A program made the translations under genes and the position numbers. Shown here piece after piece: positions 1 through 9,099 of a DNA stretch of 20,464 nucleotides. The DNA is from Chitinophaga pinensis (GTDB lineage: Bacteria > Planctomycetota > Phycisphaerae > Phycisphaerales > SM1A02). Position 1 is the stretch's first letter; every line of letters begins with the position of its first letter. A model generated the notes under the pieces. The model was not told where the DNA came from. It did not search any database and was given only the letters and a program-made list of their open reading frames with translations. Location of the stretch: assembly GCA_943329105.2 (NCBI GenBank), contig CALQCP020000015.1, positions 1 to 20,464 of the forward strand, written 5' to 3'.

Positions 1-42
1 AAGTGGCCAGTATCACAGTGAATGCACAGACCTATACGCAGT

Positions 43-78
43 AACGCGGGGAATCTGTTGCCGAGATTCCTACGCGTT
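43..78 (-). terminator. Long imperfect hairpin 50 bp past the rho stop
   Basis: AACGCG (43-48) pairs with CGCGTT (73-78), and GGAATCT (50-56) pairs with AGATTCC (64-70). That gives 13 base pairs around a 7-nt loop, with a small 1x2 internal loop. It lies 51-86 bp downstream of the rho stop codon in the direction of transcription. No T-run follows on the minus strand, so it is not a textbook intrinsic terminator. It may act as a 3'-end-stabilising hairpin or a Rho-assisted end. Confidence 0.35.
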
Positions 79-128
79 CATTCTGCGCAGGAATTCAGGG
101 CGCTAGGGCCCATTCATGAAGTCGGTGC

Positions 129-1622
<1,494 letters not shown>

Positions 1623-1795
1623 GTTCATGTGCTCCGAATCAATTCTGGTTACGGTTTCGATTTAACTGTTCCTGCGAACGCCACCAAGGGCGCGTGCTGG
1701 GGATGCGGCGTGGTGCCGCGTGAAGTGAATGTGGCGGTGAGCGTTGACCCCAAAGATGAATGCGCTCGATTGGGGTGGTGAAGTGTTCGTCAGGC

Positions 1796-2449
1796 TCAAG
1801 AACGAGCCGGAGGACACACTTCGTCGAGCACCGCGCACACCTGCGCGCGCAACGAGGCTGGATCGCCGTCATTGTGGATGACATGATGCGCGGAAGCGCG
1901 CTTCTGGTCAAGTGGCCACTGGGCGTCTTCCCGGCGGGCGAGGTCGGCCGGAGACCAGCCGCGGGTGGTGTGGACGCGGGCGAGGCGTGTTTCTAGGGGG
2001 GAATCGACGAAAATCACGGCAGAGCACTGGGCGTCGAGCCCCACCTCAAAGAGGAGGGGGGCGTCAATGACAAGGGCCCGGGTGCCGGGGGGGGCGGCGG
2101 CGAAGATTTCGGAGCGGCGGTTTGCGATCCAGGGGTGGAGGAGCGCCTCGAGGCGCGCGCGCTCGGCTGGGGAGTTGAAGACGATGGCGGCGATGGCCCG
2201 ACGATCGACGGGCGCGGGTGTGCCGTTGACTTCAGCGTCGCCGCCACGGCAATCGCGGATGCGGTCGCCCCACCAGGCGAGAAGCTGGCGACGGATGACC
2301 GGATCGTTGTACGCGTGGTGCGCGATGTCATCGCTGTCAGCGACCACGCAGCCGAGGGACGCGAGGATCCGCGCGACGGTGGATTTGCCAGAGCCGGGAG
2401 CACCGGCGAGACCGATGATTGGGGGGGTGGCAGAGATAGTCGTCACCAA
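1796..2449 (-). CDS. coaE: Dephospho-CoA kinase
   Basis: CoaE carries out the last step of coenzyme A synthesis: ATP-dependent phosphorylation of the 3'-hydroxyl of dephospho-CoA, in the cytoplasm. Seen in the 217-aa protein: a P-loop GAPGSGKS (16-23), the ADSDDIAHHAY block (37-47) matching the family's substrate-site aspartate region, the conserved PLLFE (131-135), and a C-terminal IHNDGD segment typical of the family end. Length is normal, with about 10 extra N-terminal residues. The start is uncertain: the annotated codon is TTG (2449) followed directly by GTG (2446), and no convincing Shine-Dalgarno precedes either. An ATG 7 nt upstream is out of frame. It lies 99 bp after cysS and 173 bp before rho on the same strand. 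Proximity of coaE and rho is, as I recall, common in planctomycetes. Confidence 0.95.
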   Translation of the reverse strand: MVTTISATPPIIGLAGAPGSGKSTVARILASLGCVVADSDDIAHHAYNDPVIRRQLLAWWGDRIRDCRGGDAEVNGTPAPVDRRAIAAIVFNSPAERARLEALLHPWIANRRSEIFAAAPPGTRALVIDAPLLFEVGLDAQCSAVIFVDSPLETRLARVHTTRGWSPADLARREDAQWPLDQKRASAHHVIHNDGDPASLRAQVCAVLDEVCPPARS

Positions 2450-2548
2450 GTGACATCGTAACTATGGGGAAGAGTTGCAGGAATCGATCGCGTCCACGGG
2501 ATAGATCCCCGAATATGTAAGCGCAAGTGCCGCGGAAGTACGCACACT

Positions 2549-4138
2549 CTATGACTGCAAACGCGACCACGTAGCGCCGGTCGCGCCATCCTTGACAGCA
2601 ACCCCAAGCGCGGTCAGTTCAGCACGAACGCGGTCGCTTTCGGGCCAATTTTTCGCCGCGCGCGCTGCGGTTCGAGCGGCAAGAAGTGCTTCCACGCGCG
2701 CGATGAATTCCGGATCTTCAGCGGGTGCTGCGCCCGCAACAACGGCGTTTCGGCCGAGTACACCAAGCACGCTATCCATTGCTAGAAGGCTGGCGAGTTC
2801 ACGCTGTGGACATGAGGAAGCGTGATCGTCGGGCTTTACGCTGACGGCTTCGTTGAGCGCGGCGATGGCACGGGCGACATTGAGGTCATCACAAAGGGCT
2901 GCGGTGAATTCGGTCAGCGCAAGTTCAAATGGACCGGGGTTACGGGATTCGTCTGGAGCCAAGGTCGCGACAGAAGCGGATATCACCTTGGCGCGTTCCA
3001 ATAGTTGTGAGTGTGCGCGCGACCAGCGATCAATCATGCGCTGGCAATCCTGGAGGCCCTGCATGGTGAAGTTCGCATTGGAGCGGTAATGCGTGCGCAC
3101 CAATTCCAGACGCAACGCGGCAGGTGTCACGCCCTTTGCAAAGAGATCGCGCGGCGTAAAGAAGTTGCCTTTGGACTTGGACATCTTTGCGCCTTCCACC
3201 TGCAAGAAGCGGGTGTGAAACCAAACGCGCGCAAAGATTGGCTGACCAGTCGCGCAGCAACTCTGTGCGACCTCGCATTCATGGTGCGGAAAGATGTTGT
3301 CTTCGCCGCCGGAATGGATATCGATCTCGTCGCCGAGCAACATGCGTGCCATCGCGCTGCACTCGATGTGCCAACCGGGGTAGCCCTCACCCCACGGTGA
3401 TGGCCAGCGCATGATGTGCTTCGGATCAGGCTTCCAAAGCATAAAATCGGCGGGATGCCGCTTGACCGCCTGATGGGCTGCGTCGATACGGTCACCGGCA
3501 CCTTCGCGGAGTTGGTCGAGTGTGTTGCCCGAGAGTTGCCCGTATGCGGGGAACGACCGCACATTGAAATACACCGCGCCATCCGAGGCGACGTACGCGT
3601 GCCCGCCCGCCACGAGCTGCTCGATCATTGTCACCATCTGCGGAATGCAGCGGGTCGGGCGCGGCATGAGCATGTCTGGGTTGCCACCGGAGGTGCGGAT
3701 TGCTTCAGCCTCGATGGCAACCTTGAGGCCGAGGTGCCGCGCATCTTCCAAGAATCGCGCGGCGTAGAAATCAGCGATCGCGTAGGGATTCGATGGGTCA
3801 ATCTCGCCAGACGATCCTGGTGGAAGCTTGCCGGATTTTTTGGCCTCAGCGAGTCGCCGGCCCGCTGCTTCCATCTTGTCTTCACCGCCGCCGTCGGCTG
3901 AGGAGTCCTCTGTCATGTGACCGACGTCCGTGATGTTCATCACGTGCTTGACGCGGTGGCCGAGGAGCTCAAGCGTGCGACGAAGGATGTCGGCGTTCAG
4001 GAAGGACCGGAAGTTGCCGATATGCGCGTCGTCGTAGACGGTGGGGCCGCAGGTGTAGAAAGTGAGGGGCGCAGAGGGAAGCGCAGAGATTGAATGCGGC
4101 GCGCGGGAGAGGGTGTTGTGGATGCGGAGCGCGGTCAC
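2549..4138 (-). CDS. cysS: Cysteinyl-tRNA synthetase
   Basis: Class I synthetase that charges tRNA-Cys with cysteine. From a GTG start at 4138 the protein has 529 residues. Seen: zinc ligand C30 in the TFYTCGPT block, the HIGH-type motif HIGN (39-42), the TDVGHMTED block (70-78), C260 (HIECSAM), H285 and E289 of FPHHECE completing the zinc site, KMSKS (318-322), and a C-terminal helical tRNA-binding region. An acidic/Lys-rich insert of about 30 residues follows TDVGHMTED. The frame stays open upstream to 4273, but those 45 codons overlap the preceding glycosyltransferase and give an Arg/Pro-rich peptide unlike CysRS. The GTG at 4138 forms a GTGA overlap with the upstream stop, implying translational coupling. 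A decayed homologue of the first part of this gene lies at 17656-17823. Confidence 0.96.
   Translation of the reverse strand: MTALRIHNTLSRAPHSISALPSAPLTFYTCGPTVYDDAHIGNFRSFLNADILRRTLELLGHRVKHVMNITDVGHMTEDSSADGGGEDKMEAAGRRLAEAKKSGKLPPGSSGEIDPSNPYAIADFYAARFLEDARHLGLKVAIEAEAIRTSGGNPDMLMPRPTRCIPQMVTMIEQLVAGGHAYVASDGAVYFNVRSFPAYGQLSGNTLDQLREGAGDRIDAAHQAVKRHPADFMLWKPDPKHIMRWPSPWGEGYPGWHIECSAMARMLLGDEIDIHSGGEDNIFPHHECEVAQSCCATGQPIFARVWFHTRFLQVEGAKMSKSKGNFFTPRDLFAKGVTPAALRLELVRTHYRSNANFTMQGLQDCQRMIDRWSRAHSQLLERAKVISASVATLAPDESRNPGPFELALTEFTAALCDDLNVARAIAALNEAVSVKPDDHASSCPQRELASLLAMDSVLGVLGRNAVVAGAAPAEDPEFIARVEALLAARTAARAAKNWPESDRVRAELTALGVAVKDGATGATWSRLQS
4135..4138 (-). promoter_or_regulatory. GTGA stop/start overlap coupling GT2 to cysS
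   Basis: The GTG start of cysS (4138-4136) and the TGA stop of the glycosyltransferase (4137-4135) share two bases. Such 4-nt overlaps normally mark termination-reinitiation coupling in one mRNA. The same kind of overlap (ATGA) joins the double glycosyltransferase to the cysS relic at 17820-17823. Confidence 0.75.
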
Positions 4139-5001
4139 GTCTGGAGTCCCCGCTCCTTCCGGTCCAACTCGCGCATTTTCATTACGATCATCGCCTCGTA
4201 CATCGCCTGGAGCCGGCAATAATCGAACCCGGCGCGACCATCCAGGAAACCGCGCTTGATGAGATACATCCATAGGAACTTGGCCGTCGGCCGAAGCGGC
4301 ATCCGAAAACTCTGCTCCTTCAGCGCGCGCCGACGCTCGAATGGATCGCGAGACAGCAATGCTGAAAAGCTGGGTGCAGAACCGGAAAGCAGTTTCCTGC
4401 CCTCAATCGCTTCGAATTGGCTGTACTTATTGTGCTTATCGAACCACTCCGAGAGTCCCTTCGAGAAGTTGTAGTGCTCGAATTGTGCCCCGAGATAGCC
4501 GTGTGGACCATCGATGATGGGCACGGGATTGACCAACCGCTCGAAACGGATACGGCTTGGCTGGAAGAAACGCATGATCCATCCTGGTGGCATCGCGTGG
4601 CGAATCCATCGCCCCATAAAATAGTTCCGGCGCCCGCAGAAATAGGCAACTTCGCGGCGTGATGAATCCACTGCGATCGCGGTCACCTCGCGTGCCAGTT
4701 CCGGAGTCATGCGCTCGTCCGCATCCAGATAGAAGACCCACGGGTGGCGAAATCTGATGTTCGCCATCGCCCAATTCTGGTGGGAGGCCCAGTTATCAAA
4801 TGGACGCTCAACAACACGTGCGCCAAGGTCGCGAGCTGCGTCCTGGGTGCCGTCGATACTGCAACTGTCGAAGACAACCACATCCTCGAATCCTCGCACG
4901 CTCTCCAAGCATGCGTCGATGTTGGTCCGCTCGTTCAAGGTGAGCACCAGTATTGACACAGAGGGACGAAATTCGGGCATTTCCGAGACAATACATCGCA
5001 T
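4135..5001 (-). CDS. Glycosyltransferase family 2 (WaaE/KdtX-like)
   Basis: The 288-aa protein is a GT-A fold inverting glycosyltransferase. Seen: VSILVLTLNERTNIDACLESV (residues 14-34) is the family 2 nucleotide-sugar entry motif, DSCSIDGTQ (45-53) follows, and the metal-binding DxD is D93-A-D95 in FYLDADERM. The middle block NYFMGRWIRH...W..R.F resembles LPS-core glucosyltransferases of the WaaE/KdtX group. A hydrophobic/basic C-terminal helix could lie at the inner membrane. The acceptor sugar cannot be told. Starts at M1 (5001) or M8 (4980) are both possible; neither has a strong ribosome site. A sigma70-like promoter sits at 5032-5060. The last bases overlap cysS, so the essential synthetase is probably co-transcribed with it. 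Context ties it to the polysaccharide genes upstream. Confidence 0.9.
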   Translation of the reverse strand: MRCIVSEMPEFRPSVSILVLTLNERTNIDACLESVRGFEDVVVFDSCSIDGTQDAARDLGARVVERPFDNWASHQNWAMANIRFRHPWVFYLDADERMTPELAREVTAIAVDSSRREVAYFCGRRNYFMGRWIRHAMPPGWIMRFFQPSRIRFERLVNPVPIIDGPHGYLGAQFEHYNFSKGLSEWFDKHNKYSQFEAIEGRKLLSGSAPSFSALLSRDPFERRRALKEQSFRMPLRPTAKFLWMYLIKRGFLDGRAGFDYCRLQAMYEAMIVMKMRELDRKERGLQT

Positions 5002-5031
5002 ACTCGGCCATCAACTGATGAAAATTCACCG

Positions 5032-5060
5032 ATTATCGGGCTAACGTAGATACTGATCAA
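5032..5060 (-). promoter_or_regulatory. Candidate sigma70-like promoter for GT2-cysS-coaE-rho
   Basis: On the minus strand TTGATC (5060-5055) is followed after exactly 17 bp by GATAAT (5037-5032), matching 4/6 and 5/6 of the -35 and -10 consensus. The predicted transcript start near 5025 leaves a leader of about 24 nt before the ATG at 5001. It is in the divergent gap between the GT2 gene and the plus-strand operon. This rests on consensus match only; promoter rules in this phylum are poorly characterised. Confidence 0.45.
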
Positions 5061-5167
5061 TTGTCATCAGCGGCAATTTGACAGGAAGGATGGCAGAATC
5101 GATGGTAGCGACAGCGTTTAGGCTGCACGGCGTCCGTGCTCTAGGCGTGGGAAAGGACTCGTTAACA

Positions 5168-7648
5168 ATGCGGATGAACAAATTTGTCGCGTGCATGCTC
5201 TTGGTTATTGGTGCAGTGGGGTGCCCATGCGCTAGGGGCCAGTCTGCTGCGACCTTTGATTTTGATGCGACCACCGGCGTGCTTTCGTTGCCGGGGATTG
5301 TTAATGGCCTTCGCACAGACGCTGTAGACCGACTTGTGTTGCAAAGCGGTCGAGTAACTCGATACCTACAGCCCCCATGGATGGATGCTGGAGTCAACCG
5401 AACACGTTTACAAATGCAATCGCTCATTTCTGCTGCGGCGGCACAAGGCAAGTCCCCTTCGATTGTGTTGCTGCCCACCACTGGACCGATCAAGTGGACG
5501 TGGACGTCCAAACGTGAGCTTACGCGGATTGGGGCTGACAGCCGGAGCGCAGCCCTACGCGCCGTACTAGGAGTAACGGATCTTCGAGCCATTACACGCT
5601 CGCCTTCCCTCCTATCCGCAGCGACTGTAGCGCTTCGATCAATGGTCACGCGTGCCGTCGAGCAAGCGACCATGACGACAGTGACCGTTTCCGGCAAGCG
5701 CATACCTGTGCTCATCGTCGAACGCCCGACGGGCTACCCGAGCCAGAATGCCGCTCAGACGATAGCGGGAATACTCGACGGAACGGTTACTGCCCTGGCT
5801 GTTAGCCCCGGTGCTGGCTCCGCGAGAAACATCGCCACTCTCGCCATCGCTGACTTTAGGGCAAGTTTGTTGGCAGCCACACCCCCCCCAAGTACGCCAC
5901 CGAGCGGGGCTCCGAACTCAGCGGGATCAGAAGGAACAGCACCTCCCAGCGGATCTGTTCCACCTGTAGTGGTGATCACCACTCCACCAACTGTTCCACC
6001 TGTAGTGGTGATCACCACTCCACCAACTGTTCCACCTGTAGTGGTGATCACCACTCCACCAACTGTTCCACCTGTAGTGGCGATCACCACTCCACCAACA
6101 TCTGCGCAGTGGACGACCGGCGATCAGGGGTGGTCTGCTACGCTCGCTGACGGAACGCCGTTTGTCTCCTCGTGGGTCGCGGGAATTCCAGCTCCGCAGG
6201 AGGATTCGATGACACGTATCCGCCCAACGGCGCAAGTCCAGTCTGTTCCTGGCGGCCTCCGCGTGGTACTTACGTACAACAATTCCACCGGGCTGCGGCG
6301 TGAACTCGCATCTGTTGCATTGCCTGCGTTCCAACTTGGCACGGCTATCCGCGTTCAAGACACGCGCGATCTCGGGTGCACTGTCGAACTCACACCGACA
6401 TCACCAGTATGGCGCGGAACATATCCAGGAATCCTGTATGCACCCGCCTGCATCCTCCGGAACGAAACAATCGCTGTTGGAGTCTCGGTCGAGTATCCAG
6501 TCATGACCTACCGGCACGACATCCGGCTGAGATGCACTGGCTCGACCGATGGAAAGTGGAGTGTTGAACTGGGCATGGAAAATAGTACTGCTCACTGCGG
6601 ATTCAGTTATCTCTACAACTGCCCTGGCCTCGAGCCCGGCGAGCATCGGGAGTACGTCGTAAACATTCTCACGACGAACTCAGCAGATTGGGTCGAGACT
6701 TTGGCGCCATACCGCACGTACTTCCGAAGCCAGTATGGGGAAGTACAGTACGTACGCGACCTGCGACCGGTGTTTGGCGCGGCGCTATCCCAGCTCGAAT
6801 CGATGTCGGACGCGAATCCAAACGGATGGATTCCGAGCATTGGAAAGCCGGACCTCGACGGATTCGAGGTTGCGGGAAGTTTCTTGGAGTCGCGGTTCCG
6901 TGAGTGCTCAAACCGACTCATGGTGTGGGCCCCCACCGGATACAGCGACAATCCTAAGGCAAACTACCCCTTCCAATTTGCCTCTCGATGGACATCTGAA
7001 GCCGCCCTATCCAATTCCGATGCAGATAATGCGCCATCGACACTACGGACGATCGCTGCAACTCCAGGACGCACCCTTGGTCTATGGTGGGGACATTCCG
7101 CGAACCCGTCCTATGCTTGGGGAGAAGATCCTGTCCGTGCGTTGCGTTGGTCGGACCCGGTGATGCGCGAAACGTGGATGAACGAGTTGGAGGCAGCGGT
7201 GAACGCAGGAGCAACCGAAATTGGCCTCGACGCATTCGTTCATGGGGTGTCTCCAGTCTGGGAACTGGCTGCATGCCTGAGGGACGCTAAATTACGCTTT
7301 CCCAACGTCAGGTTCTGCACCGAGTATCGCTCTTCTGACTTGCTTCATGTCATGTCGGCCACGTGGACTGACTGTTATCGATCAACGCCGCTCTTTAACC
7401 TACCTCGTATAGTTGCAAGGGAGCGGTTTGTAATCGCCGACTATCTAGTCCCAGGCCACGAGACGTGGGTGGGTATGCAGTTCAACCTCAGCCAAGACCC
7501 GATACTTTGGGGAAATGGATCATCCCGCGACGCGCAGCGCGCGGCTGTAGCCAATATCTCGGCATTGGGTTACGTTCCAGTGACCTGGGTGCCGATGTGG
7601 CTGAAGCAGGCCAACGAGAATTCGGTACTGGCAGGTGCCACGCCGTAA
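5168..7648 (+). CDS. Exported two-domain protein with Pro/Thr repeat linker, possible glycoside hydrolase
   Basis: I do not recognise a named family. From the ATG at 5168 (826 aa) the N terminus is a signal peptide: MRMNK, then a hydrophobic stretch ending in GAVGC-PCARGQSA. It could be a Sec cleavage site near residue 25 or a loose lipobox at GAVGC. AAGGA at 5153-5157, 10 nt upstream, supports this start over the earlier in-frame TTG (5078) and ATGs (5090, 5102). An N-terminal domain (about 25-237) is followed by a Pro/Ser/Thr linker (238-311) with four 12-residue VPPVVVITTPPT-type repeats. The C-terminal region (about 315-826) has a beta-rich part, then a likely TIM barrel with GLWWGHS (638-644), IGLDAF (D688) and CTEYRSSD (E719). 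Those carboxylates would suit a retaining glycosidase of the GH27/GH36 kind, but this is inference. It is first in the plus-strand polysaccharide operon, so trimming or binding the polymer outside the inner membrane is plausible. Confidence 0.85.
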   Translation: MRMNKFVACMLLVIGAVGCPCARGQSAATFDFDATTGVLSLPGIVNGLRTDAVDRLVLQSGRVTRYLQPPWMDAGVNRTRLQMQSLISAAAAQGKSPSIVLLPTTGPIKWTWTSKRELTRIGADSRSAALRAVLGVTDLRAITRSPSLLSAATVALRSMVTRAVEQATMTTVTVSGKRIPVLIVERPTGYPSQNAAQTIAGILDGTVTALAVSPGAGSARNIATLAIADFRASLLAATPPPSTPPSGAPNSAGSEGTAPPSGSVPPVVVITTPPTVPPVVVITTPPTVPPVVVITTPPTVPPVVAITTPPTSAQWTTGDQGWSATLADGTPFVSSWVAGIPAPQEDSMTRIRPTAQVQSVPGGLRVVLTYNNSTGLRRELASVALPAFQLGTAIRVQDTRDLGCTVELTPTSPVWRGTYPGILYAPACILRNETIAVGVSVEYPVMTYRHDIRLRCTGSTDGKWSVELGMENSTAHCGFSYLYNCPGLEPGEHREYVVNILTTNSADWVETLAPYRTYFRSQYGEVQYVRDLRPVFGAALSQLESMSDANPNGWIPSIGKPDLDGFEVAGSFLESRFRECSNRLMVWAPTGYSDNPKANYPFQFASRWTSEAALSNSDADNAPSTLRTIAATPGRTLGLWWGHSANPSYAWGEDPVRALRWSDPVMRETWMNELEAAVNAGATEIGLDAFVHGVSPVWELAACLRDAKLRFPNVRFCTEYRSSDLLHVMSATWTDCYRSTPLFNLPRIVARERFVIADYLVPGHETWVGMQFNLSQDPILWGNGSSRDAQRAAVANISALGYVPVTWVPMWLKQANENSVLAGATP
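5957..6100 (+). repeat. Four 36-bp tandem repeats encoding a VPPVVVITTPPT linker
   Basis: Four head-to-tail units start at 5957, 5993, 6029 and 6065. The first three look identical. The fourth differs at two bases, changing Val to Ala in the peptide and the last base of the unit. The unit is an exact multiple of three, so copy-number change would keep the frame. Each of the first three units contains the perfect 14-bp palindrome GTGGTGATCACCAC. The encoded peptide is a rigid Pro/Thr-rich spacer. Confidence 0.97.
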
Positions 7649-7676
7649 GTGACCTTGCTCGCCTCGGAGAGAAACA

Positions 7677-9044
7677 TTGATATCTATCTCGATTCTCATG
7701 CTTCTAGCCACGGTTGTGGTGATCCTCACCATCATTGTCCGAGACACATTCGCTGCCGGTAAAGAGGCCGTCAGCATGAAGAGTATCTTCCTTCTTGGGT
7801 TCCTTTTCTTTCAGCCTTCGAGTGCAATCTTCACGCTGCTATCAGGCGAAACCGACATGCTGTACGTCGAGAATCCGGGGGCTGCAGCTCTGATTTTCTC
7901 GGCACTTTCGATAATCTTTCTGGCGATCTTTCTCTACGCATACTCAAAAGGATGGGGCGTCGTACGTCTCGCCCACCGACCAACAAGGACGCCGACGGCA
8001 TCGATCGGCGGACTAGTCGGAGCATCCATTATCTGCGTGTCCGCTGGCTTCGTCTGCCGAGACCTGATCGGCACGACCATCCCGGTACTCGGGGTACTTA
8101 CGTTCCAACTAGCGTCAGGGATGTACGTGGCGGCTGTCGCTTTCGCCGCTTGGGCGTGGTTTCTGAACCCAAAGCGAATCACCACGGCCGTATGGCTTGT
8201 GTGGATGGTCGTCCTGGTTACTACGGCATTCCTCGCGGTCGAATGGAGTCGACGCGGAATAGTTTCGGTGTTCTTGGGGATTGCGTGGGTCGGCTACTTC
8301 GTCCGGTGGAGAAACATCACTCGCGGACGGCTCGTGAAATGGATGGCGGTGCTGCTCATCGTCGGATCTGTGCCTGTGATCCTGCAATCTGCCCTGCGCG
8401 GCGGCGCACAAGGCGGCGGAAGCGGTCAAAAGGGAACTGGTGCGCTGGGCGGATTGGCTGGCTACGTAGAAGCCTTTGGGAAACTGACCATCCCCGACCT
8501 GCTGGCACCGATCATGGAGATTGCAGCCGCACAATTCGCGGGATCGAACAGCCTTTGGCTGATCGAGGAGTGCCCGACGTTACAACCATACATGCCCCTT
8601 CACCAACTCTATTATCTCTCGGTGCACCCGGTGCCGCGCATACTTTGGGAGAACAAGCCGTCAGGACTTGGCCGTGAGATGGTCATTGTGGGTGGTATCC
8701 AACGCGTCGGCGACGAGCACAATCTCGGACCAGGGATCATCGGCCATTGTTGGGTCGATCTTTGGTGGCTATCGGTCCCGGTTTACGCGACCATTCTCGG
8801 GCTGGCGATGCGTTACATCGACGAACGGGCGTCCGCGTTCGCGGTGGTCCCATGGATTGTGATTCCACTCGGGGCCGCGGCCGCGCATATCTTCGGCATA
8901 CCTCGTGGTGAGACGGCGCTCTTTGCCTTTAACACCATTGCCGCCATCGTTGGTGCTTGGCTGGCTTCTGCGATTAGCGCATACATCTTTGGGAGGTACG
9001 ACGGCTGGATACCGGACGCCGCCGAAGAGTACAACGCCGACTAG
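7677..9044 (+). CDS. Polytopic membrane protein, Wzy polymerase/O-antigen ligase-like
   Basis: The 455-aa protein is almost entirely hydrophobic helices (about ten), beginning ISISILMLLATVVVILTIIV. Between the middle and late helices is a larger hydrophilic stretch (about residues 240-345) with a Gly-rich segment (GGAQGGGSGQKG) and the motif VHPVPRILWENKPSG. That layout, with a long outward loop between transmembrane blocks, is usual for Wzy-type polysaccharide polymerases and O-antigen ligases. Sequence similarity in that superfamily is very weak, so the assignment rests on topology and context: 28 bp after the exported protein and before a GT4 gene. The start is TTG at 7677, preceded by GGAGAG (7666-7671) with a 5-nt gap. 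An ATG at 7698 is possible but would cut the first helix. An oligosaccharide transporter or ligase role cannot be excluded. Confidence 0.75.
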   Translation: MISISILMLLATVVVILTIIVRDTFAAGKEAVSMKSIFLLGFLFFQPSSAIFTLLSGETDMLYVENPGAAALIFSALSIIFLAIFLYAYSKGWGVVRLAHRPTRTPTASIGGLVGASIICVSAGFVCRDLIGTTIPVLGVLTFQLASGMYVAAVAFAAWAWFLNPKRITTAVWLVWMVVLVTTAFLAVEWSRRGIVSVFLGIAWVGYFVRWRNITRGRLVKWMAVLLIVGSVPVILQSALRGGAQGGGSGQKGTGALGGLAGYVEAFGKLTIPDLLAPIMEIAAAQFAGSNSLWLIEECPTLQPYMPLHQLYYLSVHPVPRILWENKPSGLGREMVIVGGIQRVGDEHNLGPGIIGHCWVDLWWLSVPVYATILGLAMRYIDERASAFAVVPWIVIPLGAAAAHIFGIPRGETALFAFNTIAAIVGAWLASAISAYIFGRYDGWIPDAAEEYNAD

Positions 9045-9099
9045 CCGCCCACTCTCGATCCATTGACGAAGCGGACTCGAGCATACGTACACTTCCGAA

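Noticed and set aside
4139..4273. Longer cysS start at 4273
   Set aside because: The extra 45 codons lie inside the GT2 gene and are unlike CysRS N termini; the GTG in the GTGA overlap precedes the conserved start.
5078..5106. TTGACA at 5078-5083 as a promoter for the plus-strand operon
   Set aside because: Perfect -35 hexamer, but the best hexamer 17 bp downstream (GATGGT) matches only 3/6 of a -10, so the pair is not convincing.
5041..5715. 224-codon minus-strand frame opposite the exported protein
   Set aside because: Arg/Ser/Thr-rich with no recognisable domain; the plus strand has signal peptide, linker repeats and protein-like composition.
5755..6090. Minus-strand frame with GGTVGGVVITTT repeats
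   Set aside because: It is only the reverse reading of the 36-bp repeats; their in-frame Pro/Thr linker on the plus strand is the sensible reading.
5957..6100. 36-bp repeats as a CRISPR array
   Set aside because: The units are directly abutting with no spacers and are translated in frame inside a gene.
9063..9099. TTGACG upstream of the GT4 gene as an internal promoter
   Set aside because: No acceptable -10 hexamer at 16-18 bp, and the gene sits in a tightly spaced operon.
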